From positions 1 to 54,929 of the forward strand of contig NZ_NQWI01000027.1 in the NCBI RefSeq assembly GCF_002532535.1: a DNA stretch of 54,929 bases, given 5' to 3'. Below the pieces are notes generated by a model that saw nothing but the letters and a program-made list of their open reading frames with translations, was not told where the DNA came from and made no database searches. Below are positions 45,923 to 54,179 of this stretch, in pieces (position 1 is the first letter of the stretch; every line of letters starts with the position of its first letter). Source of the stretch: Candidatus Viridilinea mediisalina. Its GTDB lineage: Bacteria > Chloroflexota > Chloroflexia > Chloroflexales > Chloroflexaceae. A program made the position numbers and the translations under genes.

Positions 45923-46477
45923 ATGGATCAAACGGACGAGGAGGAGGTGAACCTGATTCGGCAAGCGCAGTCCGGTGATCAGGCGGCCTTTGCGCTGCTG
46001 GTACAGCGTTACACTGGGGCTCTTTTCAACCAGGCGTATCGTATGCTCAATGATGCTCAGGAGGCGGAAGATGCGGTGCAAGAGGTCTTTCTGCGTGTCT
46101 ACCATCGCCTCGATAGCTTTGATCCAGAGCGGCGTCTGTTGGCCTGGTTGCTCACCATTGGCTCCAACTACTGCATTGACCGTCTGCGGCGTCGCCGGAT
46201 GCGCTGGCTGACCCTTGATGATGTAGCTTTTTGGCTGAAGAGTGATCGCCCAGGGCCTGAAAGCCATGCTCTCTTGGATGAGCAGCGTGCCACCGTACAA
46301 CAGGCGCTCCAGACGCTCCCTGATACATACCGCAGCGCGATGGTGTTGCGCTACTGGCACGATTTATCCTACCTAGAGATTGCAGAGGCCCTTGGGGTGA
46401 GTGAGTCTACCGTGAAGACCCGCCTGCACCGTGGGCGCAAGATGTTGGCTGATGCGTTAGATCATGGTGTTCTATGA
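45923..46477 (+). CDS. ECF-type RNA polymerase sigma factor
   Basis: A 184-aa sigma-70 family group 4 factor. Region 2: FALLVQRYTGALFNQAYRML and AEDAVQEVFLRVYHRL; region 2.4 in LLAWLLTIGSNYCIDRLRRR; region 4: LPDTYRSAMVLRYWHDLSYL and ALGVSESTVKTRLHRGRKML. It overlaps the membrane-protein gene by ATGA, the usual layout for sigma/anti-sigma pairs. GGAG precedes the ATG. Confidence 0.95.
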   Translation: MDQTDEEEVNLIRQAQSGDQAAFALLVQRYTGALFNQAYRMLNDAQEAEDAVQEVFLRVYHRLDSFDPERRLLAWLLTIGSNYCIDRLRRRRMRWLTLDDVAFWLKSDRPGPESHALLDEQRATVQQALQTLPDTYRSAMVLRYWHDLSYLEIAEALGVSESTVKTRLHRGRKMLADALDHGVL

Positions 46478-47304
46478 AACATGAAGTATCCTCAGATGAA
46501 GCGTTAGCTGCCGCCGAAACGGCAACCAAACGCCTCTTGAATCGGTTTGCTGAACCACAAGCTATTGCTGCCCCCCCCGATTTGGCGGCGCGGGTGTTAG
46601 CGGCCCTCCCAGAACGTACTCCCACCCCACAGGCTCGTCCATGGCCCCGTTTCAGCTTTGCTATGGGCCTGGTGGCTGCATTGCTGCTGCTCATGCTGAG
46701 TGGCATGGGGCTCTATGCAGGTACCCACTTCGTTGTAGGCGAGTCTGATATGCTTGCAGAAGTGGCACCAACAAGTAGGTTAAGTACCAGCTTGGCTGTA
46801 GTTTGGGGGAACCTCCCGCTTCAGCAGACGCTCACTCCCAACCAGCCCGCCATCATCGGCGTGGCAAGCCTTGCCACCCTTGCGTTCAGCAGCGCCATTG
46901 CGCTCGTCTGGCCCTGCCGCACCCGAGGGGTTGCCCTAACGCTGCATCAAGCGCCACACCAGACGTTGCGCCTGGGCCTGCTCGTGAGCCTGCCCATGGG
47001 CTTGGCGATGCTCCTGTTGTCCCTCAGCCCCCTGTGGCTCGTGCTGCTCTTATTGCCGCTCGCCTTCCTGCTGCATCTGCCCTACCTGATGGGCTTGGCG
47101 GCCCTGGGAGATGCCTTGAGCATCAAAGTGGGTTGGGCCAGCATGCCCCCAAGTTCGGCAATTGTGGGCAGTGGCATCATTCTGTTTGGCCTGCTCATGC
47201 TTGGCCTGGTTGTCCCCCTGATCAGCGTGCTGCTCTTCTACCTCTTGGCAGGCTATGGCCTTGGTGCCCTGCTCCTGAGTCGTGGGGGCGTTGAGGGGAG
47301 CTAG
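46474..47304 (+). CDS. Putative anti-sigma membrane protein
   Basis: A 276-aa protein with a cytoplasmic N-terminal part of about 60 residues, one helix (about 65-90), a short exterior loop and four or five further helices. The cytoplasmic part contains no HxxxCxxC zinc anti-sigma motif, but ends PDLAARVLAALPERT, a stretch common before the first helix of anti-sigma factors. Coupling to the sigma gene argues for the role; the multi-helix C-terminal half is atypical and might sense membrane state. It is unrelated in sequence to known anti-sigma factors that I can recognise. Confidence 0.65.
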   Translation: MKHEVSSDEALAAAETATKRLLNRFAEPQAIAAPPDLAARVLAALPERTPTPQARPWPRFSFAMGLVAALLLLMLSGMGLYAGTHFVVGESDMLAEVAPTSRLSTSLAVVWGNLPLQQTLTPNQPAIIGVASLATLAFSSAIALVWPCRTRGVALTLHQAPHQTLRLGLLVSLPMGLAMLLLSLSPLWLVLLLLPLAFLLHLPYLMGLAALGDALSIKVGWASMPPSSAIVGSGIILFGLLMLGLVVPLISVLLFYLLAGYGLGALLLSRGGVEGS

Positions 47305-47317
47305 AGGTACGGAGATT

Positions 47318-47352
47318 TGCACCACAGAGGCACCGAGGACACAGAGGTTTTG
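47318..47352 (-). repeat. Repeat family H, copy 2
   Basis: TTTGCACCACAGAGGCACCG followed by AGGACACAGAGGTTTT; inverse of copies at 18551 and 47662. The 47305-47714 gap consists of this and the three following repeats. Confidence 0.8.
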
Positions 47353-47384
47353 ATGTTTAAGGGCAAACAGAACATAGGTTCATT

Positions 47385-47522
47385 TCTGCAAAAGAGCGCA
47401 AAGGAATGCAACAAAACTGTGTTGCCTTCGCCCCTCTCCCACAACGTGGGAGAGGGGTAGGGGGTGAGGGCCATCCTGGGCATCCCAAAGCCCTAGCGGT
47501 CGCTACCGAAGCAAAGGTTTTG
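47385..47522 (+). repeat. Repeat family C, copy 3
   Basis: Contains GAGCGCAAAGGAATGCAAC, CCCCTCTCCCACAACG / TGGGAGAGGGG, GTAGGGGGTGAGGGCCATCC and CCCAAAGCCCTAGCGGTCGC; nearly identical to copy 1 at 6521. Confidence 0.93.
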
Positions 47523-47549
47523 ATGGGGGTTTGCCAAGCAAGATGGTTG

Positions 47550-47656
47550 CTTAGAGTCTGTCTGAAAAGCTAGTGGGTACGCGTTGGAGTGCCGGCTTTA
47601 GCCGGCTGAAGCCGGCACTCCAACGCCAGTTCATAAACTTTTTAGACAGACGCTTA
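47550..47656 (+). mobile_element. MITE-like element, copy 2 (family A core)
   Basis: About 107 bp with terminal inverted repeats CTTAGAGTCTGTCTGAAAAG and the inverse of GTTAAGCGTCTGTCTAAAAAG, around the palindrome GGAGTGCCGGCTTTAGCC / GGCTGAAGCCGGCACTCC. Same element as 17358-17450 in opposite orientation; this copy has the longer ends. No coding capacity. Confidence 0.88.
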
Positions 47657-47661
47657 ACATC

Positions 47662-47700
47662 CATCTCTCTGTGTCTCTGTGGTGCAAACCTCTGCTGCTC
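47662..47700 (+). repeat. Repeat family H, copy 3
   Basis: CTCTCTGTGTCTCTGTGGTGC followed by AAACCTCTGCTG. Together with copy 2 it forms an inverted pair that brackets the family C and MITE-like repeats. Confidence 0.8.
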
Positions 47701-47714
47701 TTCAATCCCTCTCC

Positions 47715-48929
47715 CTACTCCGGGTTCTTCTTGGCGGTGGTGTAGACCCCCTCGTGGCGGTGGATGCGGTAGCCAATCTGCTTGAGCAGCTCGGTGGCGA
47801 TGACGCTCTTCTGGATCTCGTTGGTGCCCTCGAAGATGCGCGTCACGCGGGCGTCGCGGTACATGCGCTCCAACGGTAGCTCGCGTGAGAAGCCCATGCC
47901 ACCGTGGATCTGGATGGCTTCATCAATGATTTCGCTCGCCATCTCGGTGCAGTAGAGCTTGCAGATGCTGCTCTCGATGGTGGACTTCTTGCCCGCGTCT
48001 ACCCGCGTGGAGCAGTCGTAGACAATCTGCTCCATGGTGTAGATCTTGACCGCCATGTCGGCCAGTTTGAACTGGATGGCTTGGAATTCGGCAATGGGAC
48101 GCCCAAACTGTTGGCGCTCAACTGCGTACTTGCGGCTCAACTCGAAAGCCTCTTTGGCCGAACCGAGCGCACCCGCACCCAACCCAACCCGTCCGATGTC
48201 GAGGGTCATCATGGCAATCGGGAAGCCTTTGCCAATCCCCTCTTCGCCGCCAAGGATGTTCTCGGCGGGTACGCGCAGATCTTCAAAGAAGAGGCTACAG
48301 GTGTGCGACGCCTTCAGGCCCATCTTCTCTTCGATCTTGCCTACCTTGAAACCGGGAAAGTCCTTCTCGACAATAAAGGCGGTCACGCCACCACGCGCCC
48401 CCTTGCTCTTGTCGGTCACAGCGTGAACCACAATCACATCGGCGAAGTTGCCATTGGTAATCCACATCTTCTGGCCATTGAGTACCCACTCGTCGCCGCG
48501 CAGCTCGGCGGTGGTGGTGATACGGGCTGCATCGCTGCCCGCATTGGGCTCAGTGAGCGCCCAAGCCCCAATCAGGCGGCCCTCCATCATCCCCTTGAGG
48601 TACTTATCCTTCTGCGCCTCGGTGCCACCAATCCAGATGCTCGCCGCAGCAAGCTGGGTGTGGGCACCCACAATCGTCGCGGTGCTGGCGCAAACCCGGT
48701 TCAACTCTTCCATCAGCACGCAGTAGCCAGTGATGCCCAGGCCCAAGCCGCCGTCCGCTTCGGGGAAGGGCACACTCAGCAGCCCCAGTTCGCCCGCCTG
48801 CTTGACCACTTCAATAGGCACGCGCTCCTCTTCGTCGAGCTGACGCGCAATCGGACGAATCTCCTTGTCCACAAAGTCACGCACGGTCTGGCGAAGCATC
48901 TTAATCTCGTCGCTGTGCTCGTACTCCAT
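47715..48929 (-). CDS. Acyl-CoA dehydrogenase
   Basis: A 404-aa FAD-dependent acyl-CoA dehydrogenase of the short/medium-chain type. Visible: GLLSVPFPEADGGLG, the ALTEPNAGSD flavin-binding segment, MWITNG, the ERQQFGRPIAEFQAIQFKLADM block and the catalytic glutamate in RIFEGTNEIQ. Chain-length specificity cannot be assigned. AGGAGG precedes the ATG. The short C-terminal extension (YTTAKKNPE) is not conserved. Confidence 0.95.
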   Translation of the reverse strand: MEYEHSDEIKMLRQTVRDFVDKEIRPIARQLDEEERVPIEVVKQAGELGLLSVPFPEADGGLGLGITGYCVLMEELNRVCASTATIVGAHTQLAAASIWIGGTEAQKDKYLKGMMEGRLIGAWALTEPNAGSDAARITTTAELRGDEWVLNGQKMWITNGNFADVIVVHAVTDKSKGARGGVTAFIVEKDFPGFKVGKIEEKMGLKASHTCSLFFEDLRVPAENILGGEEGIGKGFPIAMMTLDIGRVGLGAGALGSAKEAFELSRKYAVERQQFGRPIAEFQAIQFKLADMAVKIYTMEQIVYDCSTRVDAGKKSTIESSICKLYCTEMASEIIDEAIQIHGGMGFSRELPLERMYRDARVTRIFEGTNEIQKSVIATELLKQIGYRIHRHEGVYTTAKKNPE

Positions 48930-49032
48930 TGTCGAGTCCTCCTGCTATGCGAGGGCTTCATGCCCTTGGTGGTTGGTGCAGCACGATCAATGGGCTGCAC
49001 CTTGCTGCAACGCGACCATATTCGCGCCGCCT

Positions 49033-50796
49033 TTAGCGTTCCCCGGCCATAGCCCGCCGCGTCTCTGGCGAGACAACGGGCAGGATGAGGGCTGAGGGGT
49101 GGTTAGGATCGTGGAAGATGTTCTGTTCGAGGCGTAGGCCGACGGGTGCGCCTTCATGGAGCAGCCGGCCATCGCCACTATTGACACTCCAGCGCGGGTG
49201 GGCGGCACTACAGATGTGCAAGCGCAGCCGCTGGCCTGCCCGGAAGCGCTGGGCGGTTGGGTTCAAGGTGAGTTCAAACAGGCGACTACCATCGGGTTGT
49301 TGTTCATCCAGATCTGGCTCAACCCGCAGCAGCCCCTCGCAGACATTGATGCTGCGCCCATGGGCATCAACCTGACAGAGACGAGCCACAAGATCATAGT
49401 GGCGCAAATTGGCTTGGGCAAAGAGTTCCAAGCGCACATAGCCAATCACATCCAAATCGTGTTCCAAAGGTTCAGTGGTAAAGATCAACAGATCCTTACG
49501 GCGCTCAAGCGGGCGTTGGTCACACGGGCCAGCGAAGGAACTGAGGACGGGCCCACCGATGGAAGGTGTAGGATCACCAGGATCGCAGCAGTAGAAAGAG
49601 GGCTGGGTATAGGCTGGAGGCTGCTCGCTGAGCCCACCGCCAGCGTGGAGGAAGAGGCGCTGATGGTTCGCCGGTGGCGGCCAGAAGTCCATCTCGTGCC
49701 ACTCATTGGAACCCATGAGCGCAAGCCGCACCGCCCGGCGCTTGAGCAACTCACGCTGGCCCTTGAGGTGGGCATCGAACCACCAGAGCCCCTCGCGTAT
49801 CGCCGCCAAGAGGACACTATTCTCGGTATGGTGCGCGGGCAAAACCGTCAGGCACGGGCTCTGCCCGGCAGCCAAGAGGTCGGTATAATCATCCAGTTGC
49901 TCACTGAGGAAGATGTCGTACCACGCGGCCACCAGATGAACAGCGGCGGAGACATGATTCATGCGGCGGTGGTGATCCACCTGACGCCAATAGTACCCAT
50001 CGGGGTCGGGCTCATTGAGCCATTGTTGAAAGAAGGGGATCGGCGCACCGACGGCATGACGGTCGGCCTCAGCAAACGGTTGGGTCGCCCAGGCCTCATG
50101 GAGCCGACGTTCAAGGCGAGGATCGAGGGTACGGCGCAGCACTTGGAGATCGAGATCAGCGCCGGGATTCGCTGTACTCTGCACAAGGCTAGCCCAACGC
50201 AGAGCCGTCTCATAGGCAAAGCTACCGCCGGAATTAAAGGCGGCACCAAAGCGCGAGGTGGTAATCACCGGCACGAGGGCTTTCAGGAAGGGCGGAGCAT
50301 CGGCAGCCACCGCCCATTGGGTGTAGCCCAGATAACTCAGCCCCCACATGCCCACGTTGCCCTCAAACCAGGGTTGTTCCGCGATCCATGCGAGGGTTGC
50401 ATGGCCATCGGATGCCTCATGGCTGAAAGGCTCAAAGTGCCCTTCAGAGCGATAGCGCCCGCGCGTCCCCTGGTAGATCACATGGTAGCCCCGTTCGGCA
50501 AAGAGCCGTGCCGCTAGAGTGGGTGCAAAGCCAAGCAAGCCCGCCTCAGAGGGGCGGCCATAGGGCGAACGGATCAGAATAGTAGGAAAAGAACCTGCTC
50601 CCACTGGGGCAAAATGGTCGGCATAGAGCGTCACCCCATCGGGCATAACGATTGGCAAATTGCGCTCAAGGCGTACCGCATACTGCGGCGGGCGCAGGCC
50701 CAAGGCGCGGGCCATGAGCTGGTGGCGGGCCGCAAAGAGGCCAGCCCCCAACAAACCCGCAGCAGCCAGAAGCGTCACACGACCACGACGATTCAT
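49033..50796 (-). CDS. CocE/NonD family hydrolase
   Basis: A 587-aa alpha/beta hydrolase of the Xaa-Pro dipeptidyl-peptidase/cocaine esterase class. An N-terminal membrane anchor or signal (about 8-25) is followed by MPDGVTLYAD, QGTRGRYRSEG, the nucleophile GLSYLGYTQW, AWYDIF (acid) and HHTEN (possible base), then the C-terminal jelly-roll domain (LICSAAHPRW-like RLHICSAAHPRW). It acts outside or at the membrane on an unknown ester or amide. AAGGAG precedes ATG 50796. A strong promoter lies at 50923-50952. Confidence 0.9.
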   Translation of the reverse strand: MNRRGRVTLLAAAGLLGAGLFAARHQLMARALGLRPPQYAVRLERNLPIVMPDGVTLYADHFAPVGAGSFPTILIRSPYGRPSEAGLLGFAPTLAARLFAERGYHVIYQGTRGRYRSEGHFEPFSHEASDGHATLAWIAEQPWFEGNVGMWGLSYLGYTQWAVAADAPPFLKALVPVITTSRFGAAFNSGGSFAYETALRWASLVQSTANPGADLDLQVLRRTLDPRLERRLHEAWATQPFAEADRHAVGAPIPFFQQWLNEPDPDGYYWRQVDHHRRMNHVSAAVHLVAAWYDIFLSEQLDDYTDLLAAGQSPCLTVLPAHHTENSVLLAAIREGLWWFDAHLKGQRELLKRRAVRLALMGSNEWHEMDFWPPPANHQRLFLHAGGGLSEQPPAYTQPSFYCCDPGDPTPSIGGPVLSSFAGPCDQRPLERRKDLLIFTTEPLEHDLDVIGYVRLELFAQANLRHYDLVARLCQVDAHGRSINVCEGLLRVEPDLDEQQPDGSRLFELTLNPTAQRFRAGQRLRLHICSAAHPRWSVNSGDGRLLHEGAPVGLRLEQNIFHDPNHPSALILPVVSPETRRAMAGER

Positions 50797-50904
50797 CGCA
50801 TCGTCTCCTTAGGGCAAGGATGCTGAAACTAGGGAACAGGAATTGCGTACTGGTGGTGAGATAGACCGCCAGCATATAACCCAGGAAGACTATAACGTTT
50901 CATT

Positions 50905-50968
50905 ACACAGTGCGTTATAAAAAGTATACCAAGGAATTATCAGTGTTGTCAAGGTGACGCAGTGCATT
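50905..50968 (-). promoter_or_regulatory. Promoter flanked by direct-repeat operator candidate
   Basis: Minus strand: TTGACA (50952-50947), 18-bp spacer, TATACT (50928-50923) preceded by TGG. Two 12-bp direct repeats, AATGCACTGCGT and AACGCACTGTGT (10 of 12 identical), lie 52 bp apart, one upstream of the -35 and one at the predicted start of transcription: a plausible repressor-binding pair for the CocE gene. Confidence 0.65.
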
Positions 50969-51004
50969 ATTTGGTGTGGATTGGGAATTTGTGGTGTACT
51001 ATAG

Positions 51005-51125
51005 GGGTGGCGCAGCCCCATAGCCATGATGTTCCCCCCCGGCGGGGGTTTGGGGCGTAGCCCCAAAGCGGGTTTTAGGGCGGCAGCCCTAAACGTCATG
51101 CGTATGGGGCATCGCCCCAAAAGCA
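51005..51125. repeat. GC-rich repeat family D, copy 5
   Basis: GGGGTGGCGCAGCCCC, CCGGCGGGGGTTTGGGGCG, TAGCCCCAAAGCGGGTTTTA, GGGCGGCAGCCCTAAACG, GGGGCATCGCCCC: the most complete copy together with 43955. It is the leader region of the DAHP synthase gene. Confidence 0.9.
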
Positions 51126-51150
51126 GATTTGAAGACGATGAGGAGCAGAG

Positions 51151-52227
51151 ATGAACCATACAGATGAACGAAGTCAATCAGTTGCCAACCTGCATGTACG
51201 GGCGATGCAGCCGCTGATTGCGCCCTTGGAATTGAAGAATCGCATGCCATTGACAGCCGAAGCGACTCGGACGGTGACGGGGGCCCGTGAGGCGATCCGC
51301 AATGTGTTGCGGGGCGAAGATCGGCGTTTGGTGATTGTGATTGGCCCCTGTTCTATTCATGATCCCGAGGCTGCACTCGATTATGCCCGCCGCTTGGCGC
51401 AGCTCCAGCAGAATTTGAGCAACCAACTGCTCATTCTGATGCGCGTCTATCTGGAGAAGCCACGTACCACTATCGGCTGGCGCGGGTTGATCAATGACCC
51501 TCAGCTTAATGGCAGCTTTGATATGGGCGAAGGCTTGCGGATCGCCCGTGATCTGCTGCTGGAGATCAACACGATGGGCCTGCCAGTAGCAACCGAGATG
51601 CTTGATCCAATTAGTCCACAATACTTAGATGATCAGATCAGCCTTGCAACCATCGGGGCACGCACCACTGAAGCACAGACCCACCGTGCCCTAGCGAGTG
51701 GTATTTCGATGCCGGTGGGCTTTAAGAATGGCACCGACGGCGGGATTCAAGTAGCGGTCAATGCCTGCGTGGCCGCCGCTGGTCAACATAGTTTTCTAGG
51801 CATCACCGAGGAGGGCCAGAGCGCCGTGGTGAAAACCACAGGCAACCCCGATAGCTTCGTCATCCTACGGGGCGGGCGACACGGCCCCAACTACCAAGAG
51901 GAGCATGTTGTGCAAGCGACCCGGCTCATGCGCGAAGCCAATCTCCAGCCCGCCGTCATGATTGATTGCAGCCACGCCAACGCCGAGAACGACTTCCGGC
52001 GTCAAGAGACCGTCTGGTACAAAGTCATCGAACAGATTGTCGCTCAGCCCACTCCCATCATCGGGCTGATGGTCGAGAGCAATATTGCCGAAGGCAAGCA
52101 ACCGCTGTTAGCCGACCGCAGCGCCCTCCGTTATGGTGTTTCACTCACCGATGGCTGCATTAGCTGGGAGACAACCGAACGGCTTTTGGTCGAGACGCAC
52201 CATGCGTTGGAGATGCGGCAGCGGTGA
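51151..52227 (+). CDS. aroG: 3-deoxy-7-phosphoheptulonate synthase (class I)
   Basis: A 358-aa AroFGH-type DAHP synthase, first step of the shikimate pathway, condensing PEP and erythrose 4-phosphate. Motifs: VIGPCSIHDPEAALDYA, KPRTTIGWRGLINDP, FKNGTDGG, LRGGRHGPNY and IDCSHANAEND. The N-terminal region needed for aromatic amino acid feedback is present; which amino acid inhibits it is not predictable. GAGGAG precedes the ATG. Repeat sequence begins at the base after its stop. Confidence 0.95.
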   Translation: MNHTDERSQSVANLHVRAMQPLIAPLELKNRMPLTAEATRTVTGAREAIRNVLRGEDRRLVIVIGPCSIHDPEAALDYARRLAQLQQNLSNQLLILMRVYLEKPRTTIGWRGLINDPQLNGSFDMGEGLRIARDLLLEINTMGLPVATEMLDPISPQYLDDQISLATIGARTTEAQTHRALASGISMPVGFKNGTDGGIQVAVNACVAAAGQHSFLGITEEGQSAVVKTTGNPDSFVILRGGRHGPNYQEEHVVQATRLMREANLQPAVMIDCSHANAENDFRRQETVWYKVIEQIVAQPTPIIGLMVESNIAEGKQPLLADRSALRYGVSLTDGCISWETTERLLVETHHALEMRQR

Positions 52228-52283
52228 GAGGGAAGGAAATAGGGAATAGGGAATAGGAAACAGGAAATAGGAAATAGGGCGAA
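52228..52283. repeat. GGAAATAGG minisatellite
   Basis: About six units of GGGAATAGGAAATAGG type directly after the DAHP synthase stop; related to family G. Confidence 0.85.
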
Positions 52284-52307
52284 GGCTTCAGAATGCCTTA
52301 AATGCCT

Positions 52308-52350
52308 CATGGTAGCGCCGCCCCGGCGGGGCGGATGGCTCTACCATGAG
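52308..52350. repeat. Inverted repeat CATGGTAG
   Basis: CATGGTAGCGCCGCCCCGGC / GGGGCGGATGGCTCTACCATG: outer 8-bp and inner GC-rich arms pair. No T tract. Confidence 0.75.
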
Positions 52351-52369
52351 ACATCGGGGCGGCGCTCCT

Positions 52370-52575
52370 CCGCTTTACCGTTCTCCCGCTTTACCGTTCT
52401 ATCGTTCTCCCGCTTCCCGCTTCCCGCTTTACCGTTCTATCGTTCTCCCGCTTCCCGCTTCCCGCTTTACCGTTCTATCGTTCTCCCGCTTCTCGCTTTA
52501 CCGTTCTATCGTTCTCCCGCTTTACCGTTCTATCGTTCTCCCGCTTTACCGTTCTACCGTTCTCCCGCTTCCTGC
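52370..52575. repeat. CCGCTTTACCGTTCTATCGTTCTC array
   Basis: About ten irregular tandem combinations of CCGCTTTACCGTTC, TATCGTTCTCCCGC and TTCCCGCTTCCCGC. On the minus strand it encodes the last eight codons and the stop of the TPR gene. Confidence 0.93.
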
Positions 52576-52986
52576 TAACCGCTCCAGATTCGCCCGTGCA
52601 TTTGCAGCGGATTCAGGCTGACGCAGGCGGGTATAGGTAGTGACAGCAGCGGATACGAGGGCGCAGGCGCGTTGATGTCGCCCTTCGCCAGCGGCGACGA
52701 GGCCCAAGTTGTGGAGCGATGAAGCGATGCCGATACCGAAGCCCATGGCCCGGCTGTTACGTAGGGCTGCACGGTGGTGCCGACGTGCCACCGTGAGTTC
52801 ACCACGCACATGGGCTACATGGCCCAAGAGTTGATGCGCTTGGAGGCACGCAGTATGGTTCTGTTCTGCCTCGGCTAAGGCCAAGGCACGCTGAAGGAGC
52901 CGTCGGGCATCCAACAAATCGCCACGTTGCCAAGCACGAAAAGCGACGTCGAGCAGGTGAACGAGCAAGGGGTCTTGTTGAAACAT
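52546..52986 (-). CDS. TPR-repeat protein
   Basis: A 146-aa protein with about three tetratricopeptide-like helix pairs (LLDVAFRAWQRGDLLDARRL, LLGHVAHVRGELTVARRHHR, SSLHNLGLVAAGEGRHQRAC). Such TPR units mediate protein contacts; in this phylum they often belong to larger signalling proteins, so it could be a stand-alone fragment. The C terminus (GSGRTVER and stop) comes from the adjacent repeat array. AGGAG precedes ATG 52986. Confidence 0.7.
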   Translation of the reverse strand: MFQQDPLLVHLLDVAFRAWQRGDLLDARRLLQRALALAEAEQNHTACLQAHQLLGHVAHVRGELTVARRHHRAALRNSRAMGFGIGIASSLHNLGLVAAGEGRHQRACALVSAAVTTYTRLRQPESAANARANLERLAGSGRTVER

Positions 52987-53141
52987 CGTCTGCTCCTGTA
53001 GACTGTAGTTTGTAGTCTGGCATTTGGTTGAAGCGGCTATCGCCTGTTCCTACTTCACTGTAGCAAAACGACTCGTCGCAAATGTGCATAGCTGCGGGAC
53101 AAAAAGCGGGACAATTGAGCCGCCCACGCAAAAATTTAGAG

Positions 53142-53170
53142 TTGACAGTGCCTACAGCGAGTGCTATACT
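53142..53170 (+). promoter_or_regulatory. sigma-70 promoter of tRNA-Gly
   Basis: TTGACA (53142-53147), 17-bp spacer, TATACT (53165-53170), 12 bp before the mature tRNA. Confidence 0.88.
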
Positions 53171-53182
53171 TAGCTGCGATAT

Positions 53183-53257
53183 GCGGGAGTAGCTCAGTGG
53201 TAGAGCTTCTGCTTCCCAAGCAGAAGGCCGCGGGTTCAAGTCCCGTCTCCCGCTCCA
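53183..53257 (+). tRNA. tRNA-Gly (CCC)
   Basis: A 75-nt cloverleaf: acceptor GCGGGAG/CTCCCGC, D arm GCTCAGTGGTAGAGC, anticodon stem TCTGC/GCAGA with loop TTCCCAA (anticodon CCC), T loop TTCAAGT, encoded TCCA. Confidence 0.96.
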
Positions 53258-53263
53258 CAGCAG

Positions 53264-53298
53264 AACGCGGAATCTCACGAGTGAGGTTCCGCGTTTTC
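53264..53298 (+). terminator. Rho-independent terminator of tRNA-Gly
   Basis: AACGCGGAA / TTCCGCGTT with an inner CTCAC/GTGAG pair, then TTTT. It starts 7 bp after the tRNA. Confidence 0.88.
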
Positions 53299-53559
53299 TG
53301 TTGGGCTGTGAGTTGTTTTGAGAGTCGTTTGATTCTATTCGTCACTCAGCAGGGCATGGGTGGCAATTGCTATCGCTTGCCAACGCTCTTCTACAGTAGG
53401 CATTCGCTACGGTGGTTTCGCTCAATCCGCTGGCCCTGAGCTTTGTCATCCATTACCCCAAGATGCTGGTGGCGACGTGCGGCTTTGGTGGCGTCACGGT
53501 GTTGCGCCGCGCCCCAGACACGATCAGTATGGTGCGCCTCGCACCCCCCGAACCCTTCT

Positions 53560-53767
53560 GCAGCCCCCTACCACGTCGGTGACGTCTTTGCCCACGGCGA
53601 ACGCCACGTTGCGCGCCTATCGACGCCGGATGTGGCTGGAAGAACTGTTTGGCGATCTGAAAGGACATGGCTTTGACCTCGAACGATCCCATCTGCGACA
53701 TTTCGCTCGTCTCTCGCGCCTCACCTTGGCCGTCGTGCTGCTCTATACATGGATGATCTCGCCGTGA
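53560..53767 (+). pseudogene. IS4-like transposase remnant
   Basis: The last 58 codons encode an IS4/DDE-type C terminus: YRRRMWLEELFGDLKGHG (YREK-like block with the catalytic Glu), then LRHFARLSRLTLAVVLLYTW. Upstream (53400-53560) the frame is broken and only low similarity remains. No full element or terminal repeats are visible. It lies after tRNA-Gly, a common integration neighbourhood. The rest of 53299-53559 shows no gene. Confidence 0.75.
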
Positions 53768-53773
53768 TCGTAA

Positions 53774-53782
53774 TGGTATACT
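53774..53782 (+). promoter_or_regulatory. Extended -10 promoter core TGGTATACT
   Basis: TGG plus TATACT, 46 bp upstream of the antitoxin-like gene. No clear -35. Confidence 0.5.
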
Positions 53783-53828
53783 GCCAGCAAGCCATGATGC
53801 TGACCAGACGCGCAGGAAGGAGCGATTG

Positions 53829-54179
53829 ATGACACAAGAGCTTGACATCCCCGTCACGCGCTCGTTGGAAGATTACCGTCACGAGCAACTGCTCACGATT
53901 GAAGAGTTTGCCCACTTCTTGGGTATGACCGACCAGACCTACCGCCGCCTCTTGGCCAACCCGGCGAGCGTGCGCATGCCAACCAAGCGCAAAGCCCGCG
54001 CGAAGCTTGGCGTTTCGCCCTACTTGATCAAAGAGTTCTACCCGCCTACACCGGCGGGGGTGATCGAACGCGCTCACGCGGCCATCGCGGAGGCGGATCT
54101 CCAAGGATGGATCGCCGTAGACCCTGAGACCCTCGAACCAACCGGCGAACGGTTTGATGGTGAAGGGAAACCCATGTGA
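53829..54179 (+). CDS. Antitoxin-like HTH protein
   Basis: A 116-aa protein with a helix-turn-helix in LTIEEFAHFLGMTDQTYRRL and a C-terminal part that could wrap a partner (GWIAVDPETLEP). It overlaps the next small gene by GTGA and has its own promoter, the standard layout of type II toxin-antitoxin loci, here with the antitoxin first. No close family is recognised. AAGGAG precedes ATG 53829. Confidence 0.6.
   Translation: MTQELDIPVTRSLEDYRHEQLLTIEEFAHFLGMTDQTYRRLLANPASVRMPTKRKARAKLGVSPYLIKEFYPPTPAGVIERAHAAIAEADLQGWIAVDPETLEPTGERFDGEGKPM

Noticed and set aside
47904-49052. 382-codon open frame on plus
   Set aside because: Antisense to the acyl-CoA dehydrogenase, which has clear conserved motifs.
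49156-50517. 453-codon open frame on plus
   Set aside because: Antisense to the CocE/NonD hydrolase, which has complete motifs and a ribosome-binding site.
53360-53559. Intact transposase gene
   Set aside because: Only the last part has transposase motifs; the upstream frame is broken and no terminal repeats are visible.
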